This document shows, one piece after another, positions 1 to 5,572 of a DNA stretch of 5,572 bases. A program made the translations under genes and the position numbers. The stretch's first letter is position 1. The number at the start of each line of letters is the position of its first letter. The stretch is from the NCBI GenBank assembly GCA_937870605.1, contig CALMZW010000179.1, positions 1-5,572 on the forward strand, given 5' to 3'. The stretch comes from an uncultured Synergistaceae bacterium (lineage in GTDB: Bacteria; Synergistota; Synergistia; Synergistales; Aminobacteriaceae). The notes beneath the pieces are model-generated. The model ran no database searches, was not told the origin of the DNA, and saw only the letters and a program-made list of their open reading frames with translations.

Positions 1-1
1 A

Positions 2-619
2 CTGGCCGACAAGAATCTTTCATTGATTGATTCTTTCAAACTTGCCGACGAAGTTCTCCGACAAGCAGTACAAGGCGTGACGGATCTGATATTGAAACCC
101 GGACTCATCAATGTGGATTTTGCCGACGTCAAAACCGTAATGATGAAAGCAGGCTCCGCAATAATGGGAATCGGCGAGGGGCAAGGAGAGAAACGTGCAC
201 AGGACGCCGCTGAAGCAGCGTTGAGGAGTCCTTTGATGTCGACGCCAATGAAGGGAGCAAAGGGAGTACTCTTTAACGTTACAGGCGGAGAAGACGTAAA
301 AATTCTTGAGATACAACAAGCCGCCGAAATTATTCGGAACGTTTCCGATGACGATGCTATGGTTATCTGGGGTCACACAATCGATACCACACTGCAGGAC
401 AAAATACGGATCACCGTTATTGCGACCGGCTTCACAACCGAAAAGGAGCGAAAAGGCGGAAATTTACGATCGGGGTCTAAAGGGAGATCGAGCGGCGTAA
501 TACTTGAAGAAACGGACGTCCTGACACCGCAGGATGAGGATTTATTTACTGTCAGTGGCGTTCCGAAGACTCCATATGATGTTCCGTCCATAATCCGAAA
601 GAGTCAGAAAACACGCTAG
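2..619 (+). CDS. ftsZ: Cell division protein FtsZ, C-terminal part (5' end outside window)
   Basis: Tubulin-like GTPase that polymerises into the cytoplasmic Z-ring and directs septum synthesis. The reading frame is open from base 2 and gives 205 residues before a TAG stop; the GTP-binding N-terminal half lies off the left edge. The visible part starts in the central-helix region (LSLIDSFKLADEVLRQAVQG) and includes the T7 synergy loop NVDFADV at 110-130, whose acidic residues complete the GTPase site of the neighbouring subunit. The C-terminal tubulin subdomain ends near DKIRITVIATGF (about 399-434). A linker of about 45 residues follows, then the C-terminal peptide YDVPSIIRKSQKTR (575-616), which in the family contacts FtsA, ZipA, SepF and similar partners. 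The TTG at 23 is internal to the gene, not its start. The identification is firm from the long conserved blocks; the missing start is simply the window edge. Confidence 0.97.
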   Translation: MADKNLSLIDSFKLADEVLRQAVQGVTDLILKPGLINVDFADVKTVMMKAGSAIMGIGEGQGEKRAQDAAEAALRSPLMSTPMKGAKGVLFNVTGGEDVKILEIQQAAEIIRNVSDDDAMVIWGHTIDTTLQDKIRITVIATGFTTEKERKGGNLRSGSKGRSSGVILEETDVLTPQDEDLFTVSGVPKTPYDVPSIIRKSQKTR

Positions 620-626
620 ATACCGA

Positions 627-676
627 GGACGGAGAGGATACGGGGAAAACCCCTTCTTTTCTCCGTCCCTTATTTT
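627..676 (+). terminator. Probable intrinsic terminator or 3' hairpin after ftsZ
   Basis: An 8-bp perfect outer stem (GGACGGAG at 627-634 with CTCCGTCC at 661-668) encloses a GGGG-AAAA-CCCC tip (642-653). The bases between can partly pair through A-U and G-U pairs. A short U-rich stretch with interruptions (CTTATTTT, 669-676) follows. The position directly after the ftsZ stop fits a terminator or an mRNA 3'-stabilising structure. The U-tract is imperfect, so read-through into the SPOR gene is likely. No convincing promoter fits between the hairpin and the next ribosome-binding site. Confidence 0.6.
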
Positions 677-689
677 CTGATTCGCATTT

Positions 690-694
690 GGAGG
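690..694 (+). promoter_or_regulatory. Ribosome-binding site deciding the SPOR gene start
   Basis: GGAGG lies 9 nt before the ATG at 704 but only 3 nt before an in-frame TTG at 698. The spacing favours the ATG. Confidence 0.75.
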
Positions 695-703
695 CGTTTG
701 TAT

Positions 704-1468
704 ATGGCTTTACGAGAAAGTAAACGACATAGGGATAAACGTCCCTTTATGCCTTTTGGAGACATGATGCTTCCAGTAATCGGTTTTGTTGCCGTCGGTC
801 TCCTGGTTGCCGGCATAAAATTGTTTTTCCTTTCCGGACCTAAACCAAGAGCGTACGAAGCCGTAGCTGTGGCCGAACAGAAGAATAGCATTGCTCTTTC
901 TCCGACGCAGGCTTTTCGCAATGAAAAAACCGAGAAAGAGGTGTCTGTCTCGTTGCCGAGCACTCTTGCATCGGCGACGCCTGCGGAAAAGAAAAATATC
1001 ATTCTGGCCGTGCCTGCCACAGGTAATACACGAGGCGAGAGTGACTCCGCGGTAAAAGTGGAAGACAATAAGAAAGAATTCATTGCCAGGACGAAAGATT
1101 CGAAAACGTCCTCCGGCAAAAAAAGGGCTTCGACGAAACCGGCGCCTGAAGTCAAAAAGAAGACGCCCGAAGTGAAAGAGCCTCTCAAGACGTCTCATAA
1201 TGCGGCGTCAAATACTACGGAAAACTCGCCATCATCTTCGAGTTGGGGAATTCAGGTTGGCTCCTTTACCGAAAAGAATGTTGCGGATTCTGTAATGGGA
1301 AAATTGAAAAAAAAAGGATATAGTGTAACTGTTACATCTGCAGTTGTGCATGAAAAAAAATATTATCGCGTTATTGTTATTGAAGGGAAAGACAGGAATA
1401 TAGCGGAAGCTAGAGCGCAAACTTTAACACGAGAAGGATATCCTGTCCTTGTTGTCCCTCTTAAATAG
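704..1468 (+). CDS. SPOR-domain protein with N-terminal membrane anchor
   Basis: Predicted bitopic inner-membrane protein of 254 residues, probably binding septal peptidoglycan. The ATG at 704 has GGAGG at a good distance. Residues 1-20 are basic and cytoplasmic (ESKRHRDKR), and residues about 22-43 form one hydrophobic segment (LPVIGFVAVGLLVAGIKLFF). Residues about 45-180 are a low-complexity linker rich in Lys, Glu, Ser, Thr, Ala and Pro. Residues 181-254 are a C-terminal SPOR domain, opening WGIQVGSF and ending with the GYPVLVVPL strand. In known SPOR proteins (FtsN, DedD, DamX, RlpA) this domain binds glycan strands stripped of stem peptides at division sites. The architecture resembles FtsN or DedD, and the place next to ftsZ supports a division role. 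The linker and anchor are too unspecific to assign orthology, so no symbol is given. The domain coding sequence carries A9 (1307-1315) and A8 (1353-1360) runs. Confidence 0.88.
   Translation: MALRESKRHRDKRPFMPFGDMMLPVIGFVAVGLLVAGIKLFFLSGPKPRAYEAVAVAEQKNSIALSPTQAFRNEKTEKEVSVSLPSTLASATPAEKKNIILAVPATGNTRGESDSAVKVEDNKKEFIARTKDSKTSSGKKRASTKPAPEVKKKTPEVKEPLKTSHNAASNTTENSPSSSSWGIQVGSFTEKNVADSVMGKLKKKGYSVTVTSAVVHEKKYYRVIVIEGKDRNIAEARAQTLTREGYPVLVVPLK
1307..1360 (+). repeat. Two poly-A runs inside the SPOR domain
   Basis: Nine consecutive A (1307-1315, codons AAA AAA AAA followed by GGA) and eight consecutive A (1353-1360) fall 37 nt apart within the SPOR domain coding sequence. Runs of this length can allow polymerase slippage or replication indels. 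The frame is intact in this copy. Confidence 0.9.
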
Positions 1469-1537
1469 GATAAACGGGATGTTTTTAGAGAAACTTGAAA
1501 TATTTATGCCATTAGAAAGCTTTATATTCGTTGGTTT

Positions 1538-2512
1538 ATGAGCGAGCTTATTGATTCGATTGGACGTAGAATTCAATATCTTAGGGTGTCCGTGACGGAT
1601 CGATGTAATTATCGATGTCGTTATTGTATGCCTGAAGACGGAATCTCATGGCTTTCTCACCAAGAAATTATTACGTATGAAGAAATTTTTGAACTCTGTC
1701 GCATTTTTGCCGGACTTGGTATGAAGAAGGTCCGGTTCACCGGTGGAGAGCCTCTTCTACGAAAAGGAATGGCCCCGTTCCTTTTGCGATTCATTTCCGC
1801 ATTTCCCCTTTTACGAGTTTCCGTAACTACAAATGGAAGTCTTCTCTTCCCGCTTGCTGAGCCGTTGATAGAAAGCGGACTCCATTCGATAAACGTCAGT
1901 CTCGATACGCTTTCAAATGAGCGTTTTCGAAACATTACGCGAAATGGAGACTTGTCTCAAGTCCTTCGGGGACTTGATGCCATAAGTGGTAAAATTAAAA
2001 TAATAAAGTTAAACACAGTGTTGTATAAAAATATTAATGAATATGACATAGAGCTTCTTCTACAATATGCTCGCGAAAGGCAGTATGTGCTTCGGTTTTT
2101 GGAATTTATGCCGGCGGATAGAGAAGTCTGGGATAAAAATTCGTATATTTCTATCGATTTTTTGTTATCAATTATACATAAACATGGTAGTTGGATTCAA
2201 TTAGAAAACGATGGCGAAAGTTGCTCTGGGCCTGCTGTGTATTACCGTGAAGAAAACACAGGCCAGAAGATAGGCGTAATATCTGCAGTCAGTCATAATT
2301 TTTGTCATTTATGTAACAGATTGCGTCTTTCTTCAACGGGACAACTCTATCCATGTCTTTTCAGCTCGATTTCATGGGATCTTTTGACTCCGCTCCGAAA
2401 GAATGATTACTCCACTGTTATGGATCGCATACTACAGGCGGTCAAAGAAAAACCGAAAGGGAAGGTTTTTTTCGGAGATACAGGGGTCGCCGTTTCCCGT
2501 ATAGGAGGGTAA
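1538..2512 (+). CDS. moaA: GTP 3',8-cyclase MoaA (Moco biosynthesis, step 1)
   Basis: Cytoplasmic radical-SAM enzyme that, with MoaC, turns GTP into cyclic pyranopterin monophosphate; MoaA makes the 3',8-cyclo-GTP intermediate. The protein has 324 residues, normal for the family. The N-terminal [4Fe-4S] site is C23-x3-C27-x2-C30 in VTDRCNYRCRYCMP, and the SAM-binding GGEP motif lies in FTGGEPLLRKG (67-77). The second, substrate-binding cluster is C256-x2-C259-x13-C273, with the GTP-contacting arginines expected at R261 and R263 (CNRLRL). The protein ends in the Gly-Gly tail (SRIGG) that the family needs for activity. An in-frame TGA at 1496 and the lack of other ATG/GTG/TTG codons between it and 1538 fix the start at the ATG. 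No good Shine-Dalgarno precedes it. The gene is visibly more AT-rich than those downstream. Confidence 0.97.
   Translation: MSELIDSIGRRIQYLRVSVTDRCNYRCRYCMPEDGISWLSHQEIITYEEIFELCRIFAGLGMKKVRFTGGEPLLRKGMAPFLLRFISAFPLLRVSVTTNGSLLFPLAEPLIESGLHSINVSLDTLSNERFRNITRNGDLSQVLRGLDAISGKIKIIKLNTVLYKNINEYDIELLLQYARERQYVLRFLEFMPADREVWDKNSYISIDFLLSIIHKHGSWIQLENDGESCSGPAVYYREENTGQKIGVISAVSHNFCHLCNRLRLSSTGQLYPCLFSSISWDLLTPLRKNDYSTVMDRILQAVKEKPKGKVFFGDTGVAVSRIGG
2503..2509 (+). promoter_or_regulatory. moaC ribosome-binding site built from the moaA Gly-Gly codons
   Basis: AGGAGGG lies 7 nt before the moaC ATG. The GGA GGG within it are the last two sense codons of moaA, encoding the functionally required C-terminal Gly-Gly. 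Confidence 0.9.
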
Positions 2513-2516
2513 ATAT

Positions 2517-3002
2517 ATGTCGAGCACGCACGTCGATATTCACGGTCACCCGGTCATGGTCGATGTCACGGATAAGAAAGAGACGCTTCGGTCGGCAGAG
2601 GCCGAGGGGTGGATCCTTCTCCCCGCCGCAGTTCTTCGGGCTGTTCTGGAAGGGAACACACCCAAGGGCGATATCTTAAAGGTCGCGGAAATCGCCGGTA
2701 TTATGGCGACAAAAAAAACCGCCGAGTTGATTCCGCTGTGTCATCCGATACGACTGGATTCGGTTCAGGTGCATTGTGATGTTTGCGCGGAAATAGGCGC
2801 GATTCATATTACCTGCTTCGTTCGCGCGAAAGAAGTGACGGGAGTTGAAATGGAAGCTCTTCAGGGTGTGGCTGAAGCGGCTCTGTGCATTTACGATATG
2901 TGCAAGGGAATCGATAAAGGTATGACGATTGAAGGAATACGCCTGCTAAAAAAGTCCGGTGGTAAAAGCGGAACGTATGTTCTTGGGGAAGAAGGCGTGT
3001 GA
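2517..3002 (+). CDS. moaC: Cyclic pyranopterin monophosphate synthase MoaC
   Basis: Converts the 3',8-cyclo-GTP made by MoaA into cyclic pyranopterin monophosphate. It has 161 residues, the same length as the E. coli enzyme. The family blocks are intact: KGDIL (50-54), KKTAELIPLCHPI (66-78), TGVEMEAL (108-115), YDMCKGIDKGM (126-136) and KSGGKSG near the end. The residues that correspond to the E. coli active site are present with an offset of one: K50, H76, E111, E113, D127 and K130. In the family it works as a hexamer of dimers in the cytoplasm. The ATG start is set by AGGAGGG 7 nt upstream, and only 4 nt separate it from moaA, so the two are surely cotranscribed and probably translationally coupled. 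A run of eight A (2711-2718) encodes part of the KKTAE motif; the frame is intact. Confidence 0.97.
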   Translation: MSSTHVDIHGHPVMVDVTDKKETLRSAEAEGWILLPAAVLRAVLEGNTPKGDILKVAEIAGIMATKKTAELIPLCHPIRLDSVQVHCDVCAEIGAIHITCFVRAKEVTGVEMEALQGVAEAALCIYDMCKGIDKGMTIEGIRLLKKSGGKSGTYVLGEEGV

Positions 3003-3003
3003 A

Positions 3004-3843
3004 GTGAAGATTCTGGCGCTTTATGGCTATGGAAGGCGCGCTGTCGTAAAGATGGATTTCGCCAAAATAGAAGAACCACATTCAAAGACGAAGGCGAAAA
3101 GAGTTTTACTTGTCGCCCCCGTTCCGATTTCGGACATTCCGGAGGATGTTGAATGTATTGTTCTTGAGAATCCAGGTGGAATGATGAACGTTCCGGAAGC
3201 GGACATTTGTTTCAGGCATTCTTCTGTCTGTTTGACAACGACAGAACGTTCTTCATCTCCACAAGGGTATTTTGCAGATGTTCTCAAAAGTGGCAGCATT
3301 TACGTATCGGGTGCGTATTATGCAAGAAAGAGAGTCCCTTGCGGCGTCTTGACTGTAAGTGACAAGGGGAGTCGAGGGGAGAGGCACGATACGTCAGGCC
3401 CCGCGCTTGTCTCCAGGTGTCGCGAGGATGGGTTTGAAGTCGTTCGGTATGAAGTCGTTCCCGATGAAGTCGAAGTGATCCAGAGCGCCGTGCGACGCTG
3501 GATAAGAGAGGGTGTTCTTCTGATTGTGACTACCGGAGGAACAGGTTTATCGCGGCGGGATGTGACGCCTGAAGCGTTACGTTCTCTTTCGACGGTTGAG
3601 GTCCCCGGAATAGGTGAAATGATACGAAGTCAATCGTTGCAGTATACTCCAATGGCTGCTCTGTCTCGATGCGGCGGATTCGTGTCCGAGAGCTGTCTCA
3701 TTATTGCTTTGCCCGGAAGCGAACGAGGCGCGGTGCAGTCTTATGAGATAATTTCCGCGACGCTCCGACACGCCGTAGAAATACGGAACGGTTGGGCTGA
3801 GGAATGCGGCTCGACCGTGAATGCCGCAAGCCGGAAGGGCTAG
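3004..3843 (+). CDS. mogA: MogA/MoaB-type molybdopterin adenylyltransferase with an extra N-terminal region
   Basis: Residues from about V115 to the end (279) form a MoCF_biosynth domain, the fold of MogA, MoaB and Cnx1G that adenylates molybdopterin before molybdenum insertion. Visible motifs are LTVSDKGSRGERHDTSGPAL at its start, VPDE, TTGGTG (176-181), LSRRDVTPEA (182-191) with the conserved Asp186, PGIGE (201-205), LSR (220-222) and LPGS (236-239). The start is taken as GTG at 3004, one nt after the moaC stop, with GAAGG 8 nt before it. In-frame GTG 2959, ATG 2977 and TTG 2983 would overlap moaC and are less likely. Residues 1 to about 114 precede the domain. They are not the usual MogA N-terminus, and I do not recognise them; the GDxH-type signature of a MOSC domain is not visible. 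MogA and MoaB cannot be told apart here, so the symbol is provisional. Confidence 0.85.
   Translation: MKILALYGYGRRAVVKMDFAKIEEPHSKTKAKRVLLVAPVPISDIPEDVECIVLENPGGMMNVPEADICFRHSSVCLTTTERSSSPQGYFADVLKSGSIYVSGAYYARKRVPCGVLTVSDKGSRGERHDTSGPALVSRCREDGFEVVRYEVVPDEVEVIQSAVRRWIREGVLLIVTTGGTGLSRRDVTPEALRSLSTVEVPGIGEMIRSQSLQYTPMAALSRCGGFVSESCLIIALPGSERGAVQSYEIISATLRHAVEIRNGWAEECGSTVNAASRKG
3435..3479 (+). repeat. Three 15-nt tandem units inside the mogA-like gene
   Basis: TGAAGTCG recurs at 3435, 3450 and 3465, an exact 15-nt period. The first two copies extend to the 11-mer TGAAGTCGTTC. The units keep the frame and encode EVVRY, EVVPD and EVEVI, of which the second contains the conserved VPD of the family. 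Confidence 0.85.
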
Positions 3844-3846
3844 GTT

Positions 3847-4734
3847 ATGGAACAAAGAACGCAAGGAGTCGAGAAATGCGTCATTATCACAGGCTTATCG
3901 GGCGCCGGGAAATCGACGGCGCTGAATATATTGGAGGATCAGGGGTACTATGCAATAGATAATATTCCTCCCGCTTTGCTTCCCCAGTTGCTCGAGCTTC
4001 TCAAAAACCACCGGGCGGCCATTCGATCCGGAGTCGCCGCGGTTGTTGACACTCGCGGAGAAGCGTTGTTGCAGGATCTTGTGCAGGCAGTCAGCGCATT
4101 ACGCCTGCAGGGGAAAGACGTACTGATCCTCTTTCTCGACGCGTCTGACGATTCCCTCATTCGACGTTTTAACATAACGCGACGACTTCACCCGATGGCG
4201 ATGGACGTTTCTATCGGAGAAGGGATTCTTCGCGAGAGATCACAGCTTGCTCCTGTCAGAGAATCGGCCGATGTTGTTCTCGATACGACGGAACTTTCGA
4301 TCACTCAGTTGCGCCAGAGTGTGATACGGGAGGTCTGCGAGTATCCTGGAACGTCAACGGTCGTCATAACTTCTTTCGGCTTTAAATATGGAGTTCCGCA
4401 GGATTGCGAAATGCTTTTCGACGTACGATTCCTATCAAATCCTCATTATATTCCCACGCTGAAAGAGAAAACGGGAATGGACGCGGCCGTTCAGGAATAT
4501 CTCTTCACGTTCGCGGAAACGCGGGAATTTCTGTCCAGGACGGAGGATTTTTTACGCTATTTCATCCCGCGGTATTTGTTCGCTGCTAAACCCCGCATTC
4601 ACATATGCGTCGGTTGCACAGGGGGACGACATCGATCGGTCGCCATCGCCCAGCGATTGTTTGATTCCGTATCGTCCCTGGCTCCCGTCGTTACCATTCG
4701 GCATCGAGATCTTGAAACGCCTGGAGGGAAATAG
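3847..4734 (+). CDS. rapZ: RNase adapter / nucleotide-binding protein RapZ (YvcJ family)
   Basis: A 295-residue protein of the RapZ/YvcJ family, a little over the usual 280-290. The N-terminal P-loop domain has Walker A GLSGAGKS (16-23), followed by the family block ILEDQGYYAIDNIPPALLPQ and DTRGE at 68-72. The C-terminal domain carries SFGFKYGVP (176-184), FDVRFLSNPHYIP and GCTGGRHRS (256-264). In E. coli the C-terminal domain senses glucosamine-6-phosphate, and RapZ delivers the sRNA GlmZ to RNase E, so controlling GlmS. In Bacillus, YvcJ hydrolyses nucleotides and has no proven GlmZ role; which applies here cannot be read from the sequence. GGAAGGG (3833-3839) lies 7 nt before the ATG, and the gene starts 3 nt after the mogA-like stop. 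The following yvcK-family gene is the usual partner. Confidence 0.95.
   Translation: MEQRTQGVEKCVIITGLSGAGKSTALNILEDQGYYAIDNIPPALLPQLLELLKNHRAAIRSGVAAVVDTRGEALLQDLVQAVSALRLQGKDVLILFLDASDDSLIRRFNITRRLHPMAMDVSIGEGILRERSQLAPVRESADVVLDTTELSITQLRQSVIREVCEYPGTSTVVITSFGFKYGVPQDCEMLFDVRFLSNPHYIPTLKEKTGMDAAVQEYLFTFAETREFLSRTEDFLRYFIPRYLFAAKPRIHICVGCTGGRHRSVAIAQRLFDSVSSLAPVVTIRHRDLETPGGK
4723..4728 (+). promoter_or_regulatory. Ribosome-binding site selecting the GTG start of the yvcK gene
   Basis: GGAGGG lies 7 nt before GTG 4736, inside the last codons of rapZ. It is the best site near any candidate start and supports the long form with the hydrophobic N-terminus over the internal ATGs at 4865 and 4895. 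Confidence 0.85.
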
Positions 4735-4735
4735 T

Positions 4736-5572
4736 GTGAGCTGGCAGGTGGCGTACCTTCTTGGGATTGCGACCGCGGCGTTGATCTTTGCATATCTGAA
4801 GACAAAGGAACGAATCTCCCGAAAGAACGCCGATCGCAGAAAGGCGCCGGATGGTCAGAGAACGATGTCGAATGCTGTCGAATACGAGCTTGCCATGGGG
4901 CCTTTTATCGTCGCGCTTGGCGGCGGAACCGGCCTGTCGACGTTGTTGCACGGGTTAAAATCTTTCACAAGAAACATAACGGCGATCGTCACAGTGACAG
5001 ACGAGGGGGGAAGTTCCGGGCGCCTGAAGCAAGAATGGGGAGTCTTGCCGCCGGGTGACGTACGGAACTGCATCGTCGCGCTTGCCGAAAACGATAACGC
5101 ATTAAAACGATTACTTGATTTTCGATTCGACAGGGGAGAATTACAGGGACACAGCCTCGGAAATCTTATGTTGCTGGCCGTGACGGAGCTTCACGGAGAT
5201 TTTCGTACCGGCGTCGAGGAAATGAATAATCTTCTTGCGATCAGGGGAAGAGTCCTGCCTTTGACAACCGAAGTCGTTTCGCTTGTCGGCGAGGAAAAGG
5301 ACGGAGGCATAATACGGGGCGAAATCGAGATCTCCGCCCACGGAAGATTTCTTCAGGATATCCGATTGGAACCTGCCGACGCGAAGCCTCTTCCTGAAGT
5401 ATTACGAGCGATCTCGGACGCAGACATGATCGTTCTTGGACCAGGGAGCCTCTTTACGAGCATTATCCCGAATCTTCTCGTTCCGCATGTCTCGCGAAAA
5501 ATCCGCGAATCTCGCGGGCCTGTGGTTTACGTCGCCAACCTTATGACGCAGCCGAATGAAACCGAAGGCATG
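4736..5572 (+). CDS. yvcK: YvcK/GlmR-family protein with N-terminal membrane anchor (3' end outside window)
   Basis: The frame is open from GTG 4736 to the right edge (279 codons), so the C-terminus is missing. The core fits the YvcK (GlmR, CofD-like) family, which in Bacillus binds UDP-GlcNAc and stimulates GlmS, and is needed for growth on gluconeogenic carbon sources. Motifs are ALGGGTGLSTLL (from residue 60), VTVTDEGGSSGRL (85-97), LPPGDVRNC (104-112), GHSLGNLML (138-146), GPGSLFTSIIPNLL (235-248) and NLMTQPNET (268-276). Where many relatives have TDDGG, this has TDEGG. Unlike B. subtilis YvcK, residues about 3-21 (WQVAYLLGIATAALIFAYL) form a probable membrane helix, followed by a very basic stretch (residues 22-36) that should keep the catalytic-like domain on the cytoplasmic side. 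The gene follows rapZ by 1 nt. In many genomes whiA comes next, beyond this window. Confidence 0.93.
   Translation, partial: MSWQVAYLLGIATAALIFAYLKTKERISRKNADRRKAPDGQRTMSNAVEYELAMGPFIVALGGGTGLSTLLHGLKSFTRNITAIVTVTDEGGSSGRLKQEWGVLPPGDVRNCIVALAENDNALKRLLDFRFDRGELQGHSLGNLMLLAVTELHGDFRTGVEEMNNLLAIRGRVLPLTTEVVSLVGEEKDGGIIRGEIEISAHGRFLQDIRLEPADAKPLPEVLRAISDADMIVLGPGSLFTSIIPNLLVPHVSRKIRESRGPVVYVANLMTQPNETEGM

Noticed and set aside
670..1198. Two long open frames on the minus strand (670-1188 and 710-1198) opposite the SPOR gene
   Set aside because: They lie opposite a gene with a clear ribosome-binding site, membrane anchor and SPOR domain. Their translations are Arg/Phe/Ser-rich with no recognisable motif, as expected from the reverse strand of a Lys/Glu-rich linker.
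1495..1528. Possible promoter before moaA (TTGAAA at 1495-1500 and TATATT at 1523-1528)
   Set aside because: The spacing is 22 nt, well above the 16-18 nt expected, and no better pair is seen. A promoter may exist in this gap, but the sequence does not support a specific one.
1469..1537. Moco riboswitch upstream of moaA
   Set aside because: The gap is only 69 nt and AT-rich, without the paired elements of the known Moco RNA motif, which is larger.
2226..2264. Imperfect inverted repeat in moaA (CTGGGCCTGCTGTGT with ACACAGGCCAG)
   Set aside because: It needs two bulges, lies within conserved coding sequence and has no U-tract, so chance is the simpler explanation.
2959..3003. Earlier in-frame starts of the mogA-like gene (GTG 2959, ATG 2977, TTG 2983)
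   Set aside because: They would overlap moaC by 20-44 nt. GTG 3004 sits one nt after the moaC stop with GAAGG 8 nt upstream, matching the tight spacing of the rest of the operon. They are not fully excluded.
4404..4589. Open frame on the plus strand within rapZ (61 codons)
   Set aside because: It overlaps the conserved RapZ C-terminal domain in another frame, and I see no recognisable motif in it.

Overview
The window reads entirely on the + strand and is densely coding. It holds the 3' end of ftsZ, a gene for a membrane-anchored SPOR-domain protein, a three-gene molybdenum-cofactor (Moco) block (moaA, moaC, a mogA/moaB-type gene), rapZ, and the first 279 codons of a yvcK-family gene that runs off the right edge. 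No RNA gene, mobile element, CRISPR array or origin was seen.

Organism. A SPOR-domain cell-division protein with an N-terminal membrane anchor is typical of bacteria with an outer membrane. The rapZ-yvcK pair in this order is the arrangement best known from Gram-positives, where whiA usually follows. The mixture, together with moderate G+C, would fit a lineage such as Synergistota. This is a tentative reading from gene content and recollection of family sequences, not from a search.

Layout. 1-619 is the C-terminal part of FtsZ, ending in a recognisable C-terminal peptide. A strong hairpin (627-668) follows. 704-1468 is the SPOR protein. A 69-nt gap without a clear promoter, terminator or Shine-Dalgarno leads into moaA (1538-2512). 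From there five genes are packed head to tail with gaps of only 4, 1, 3 and 1 nt: moaA, moaC, the mogA-like gene, rapZ and yvcK. This looks like one translationally coupled operon.

How the genes work together. MoaA and MoaC convert GTP to cyclic pyranopterin monophosphate. The MogA-type protein would adenylate molybdopterin later in the same pathway. The middle steps (MoaD/MoaE, MoeB) and molybdenum insertion (MoeA) must be encoded elsewhere. FtsZ and the SPOR protein act in division, and RapZ and YvcK are linked to amino-sugar and cell-envelope precursor control. The Moco block thus sits inside a division/envelope neighbourhood.

The most unusual points are a roughly 114-residue N-terminal region of the MogA-like protein that I do not recognise, a predicted membrane anchor on the YvcK-family protein, and a marked AT-rich stretch over the end of the SPOR gene and much of moaA. 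I see no clearly new multi-gene system; most of the window is recognisable housekeeping and cofactor biosynthesis.
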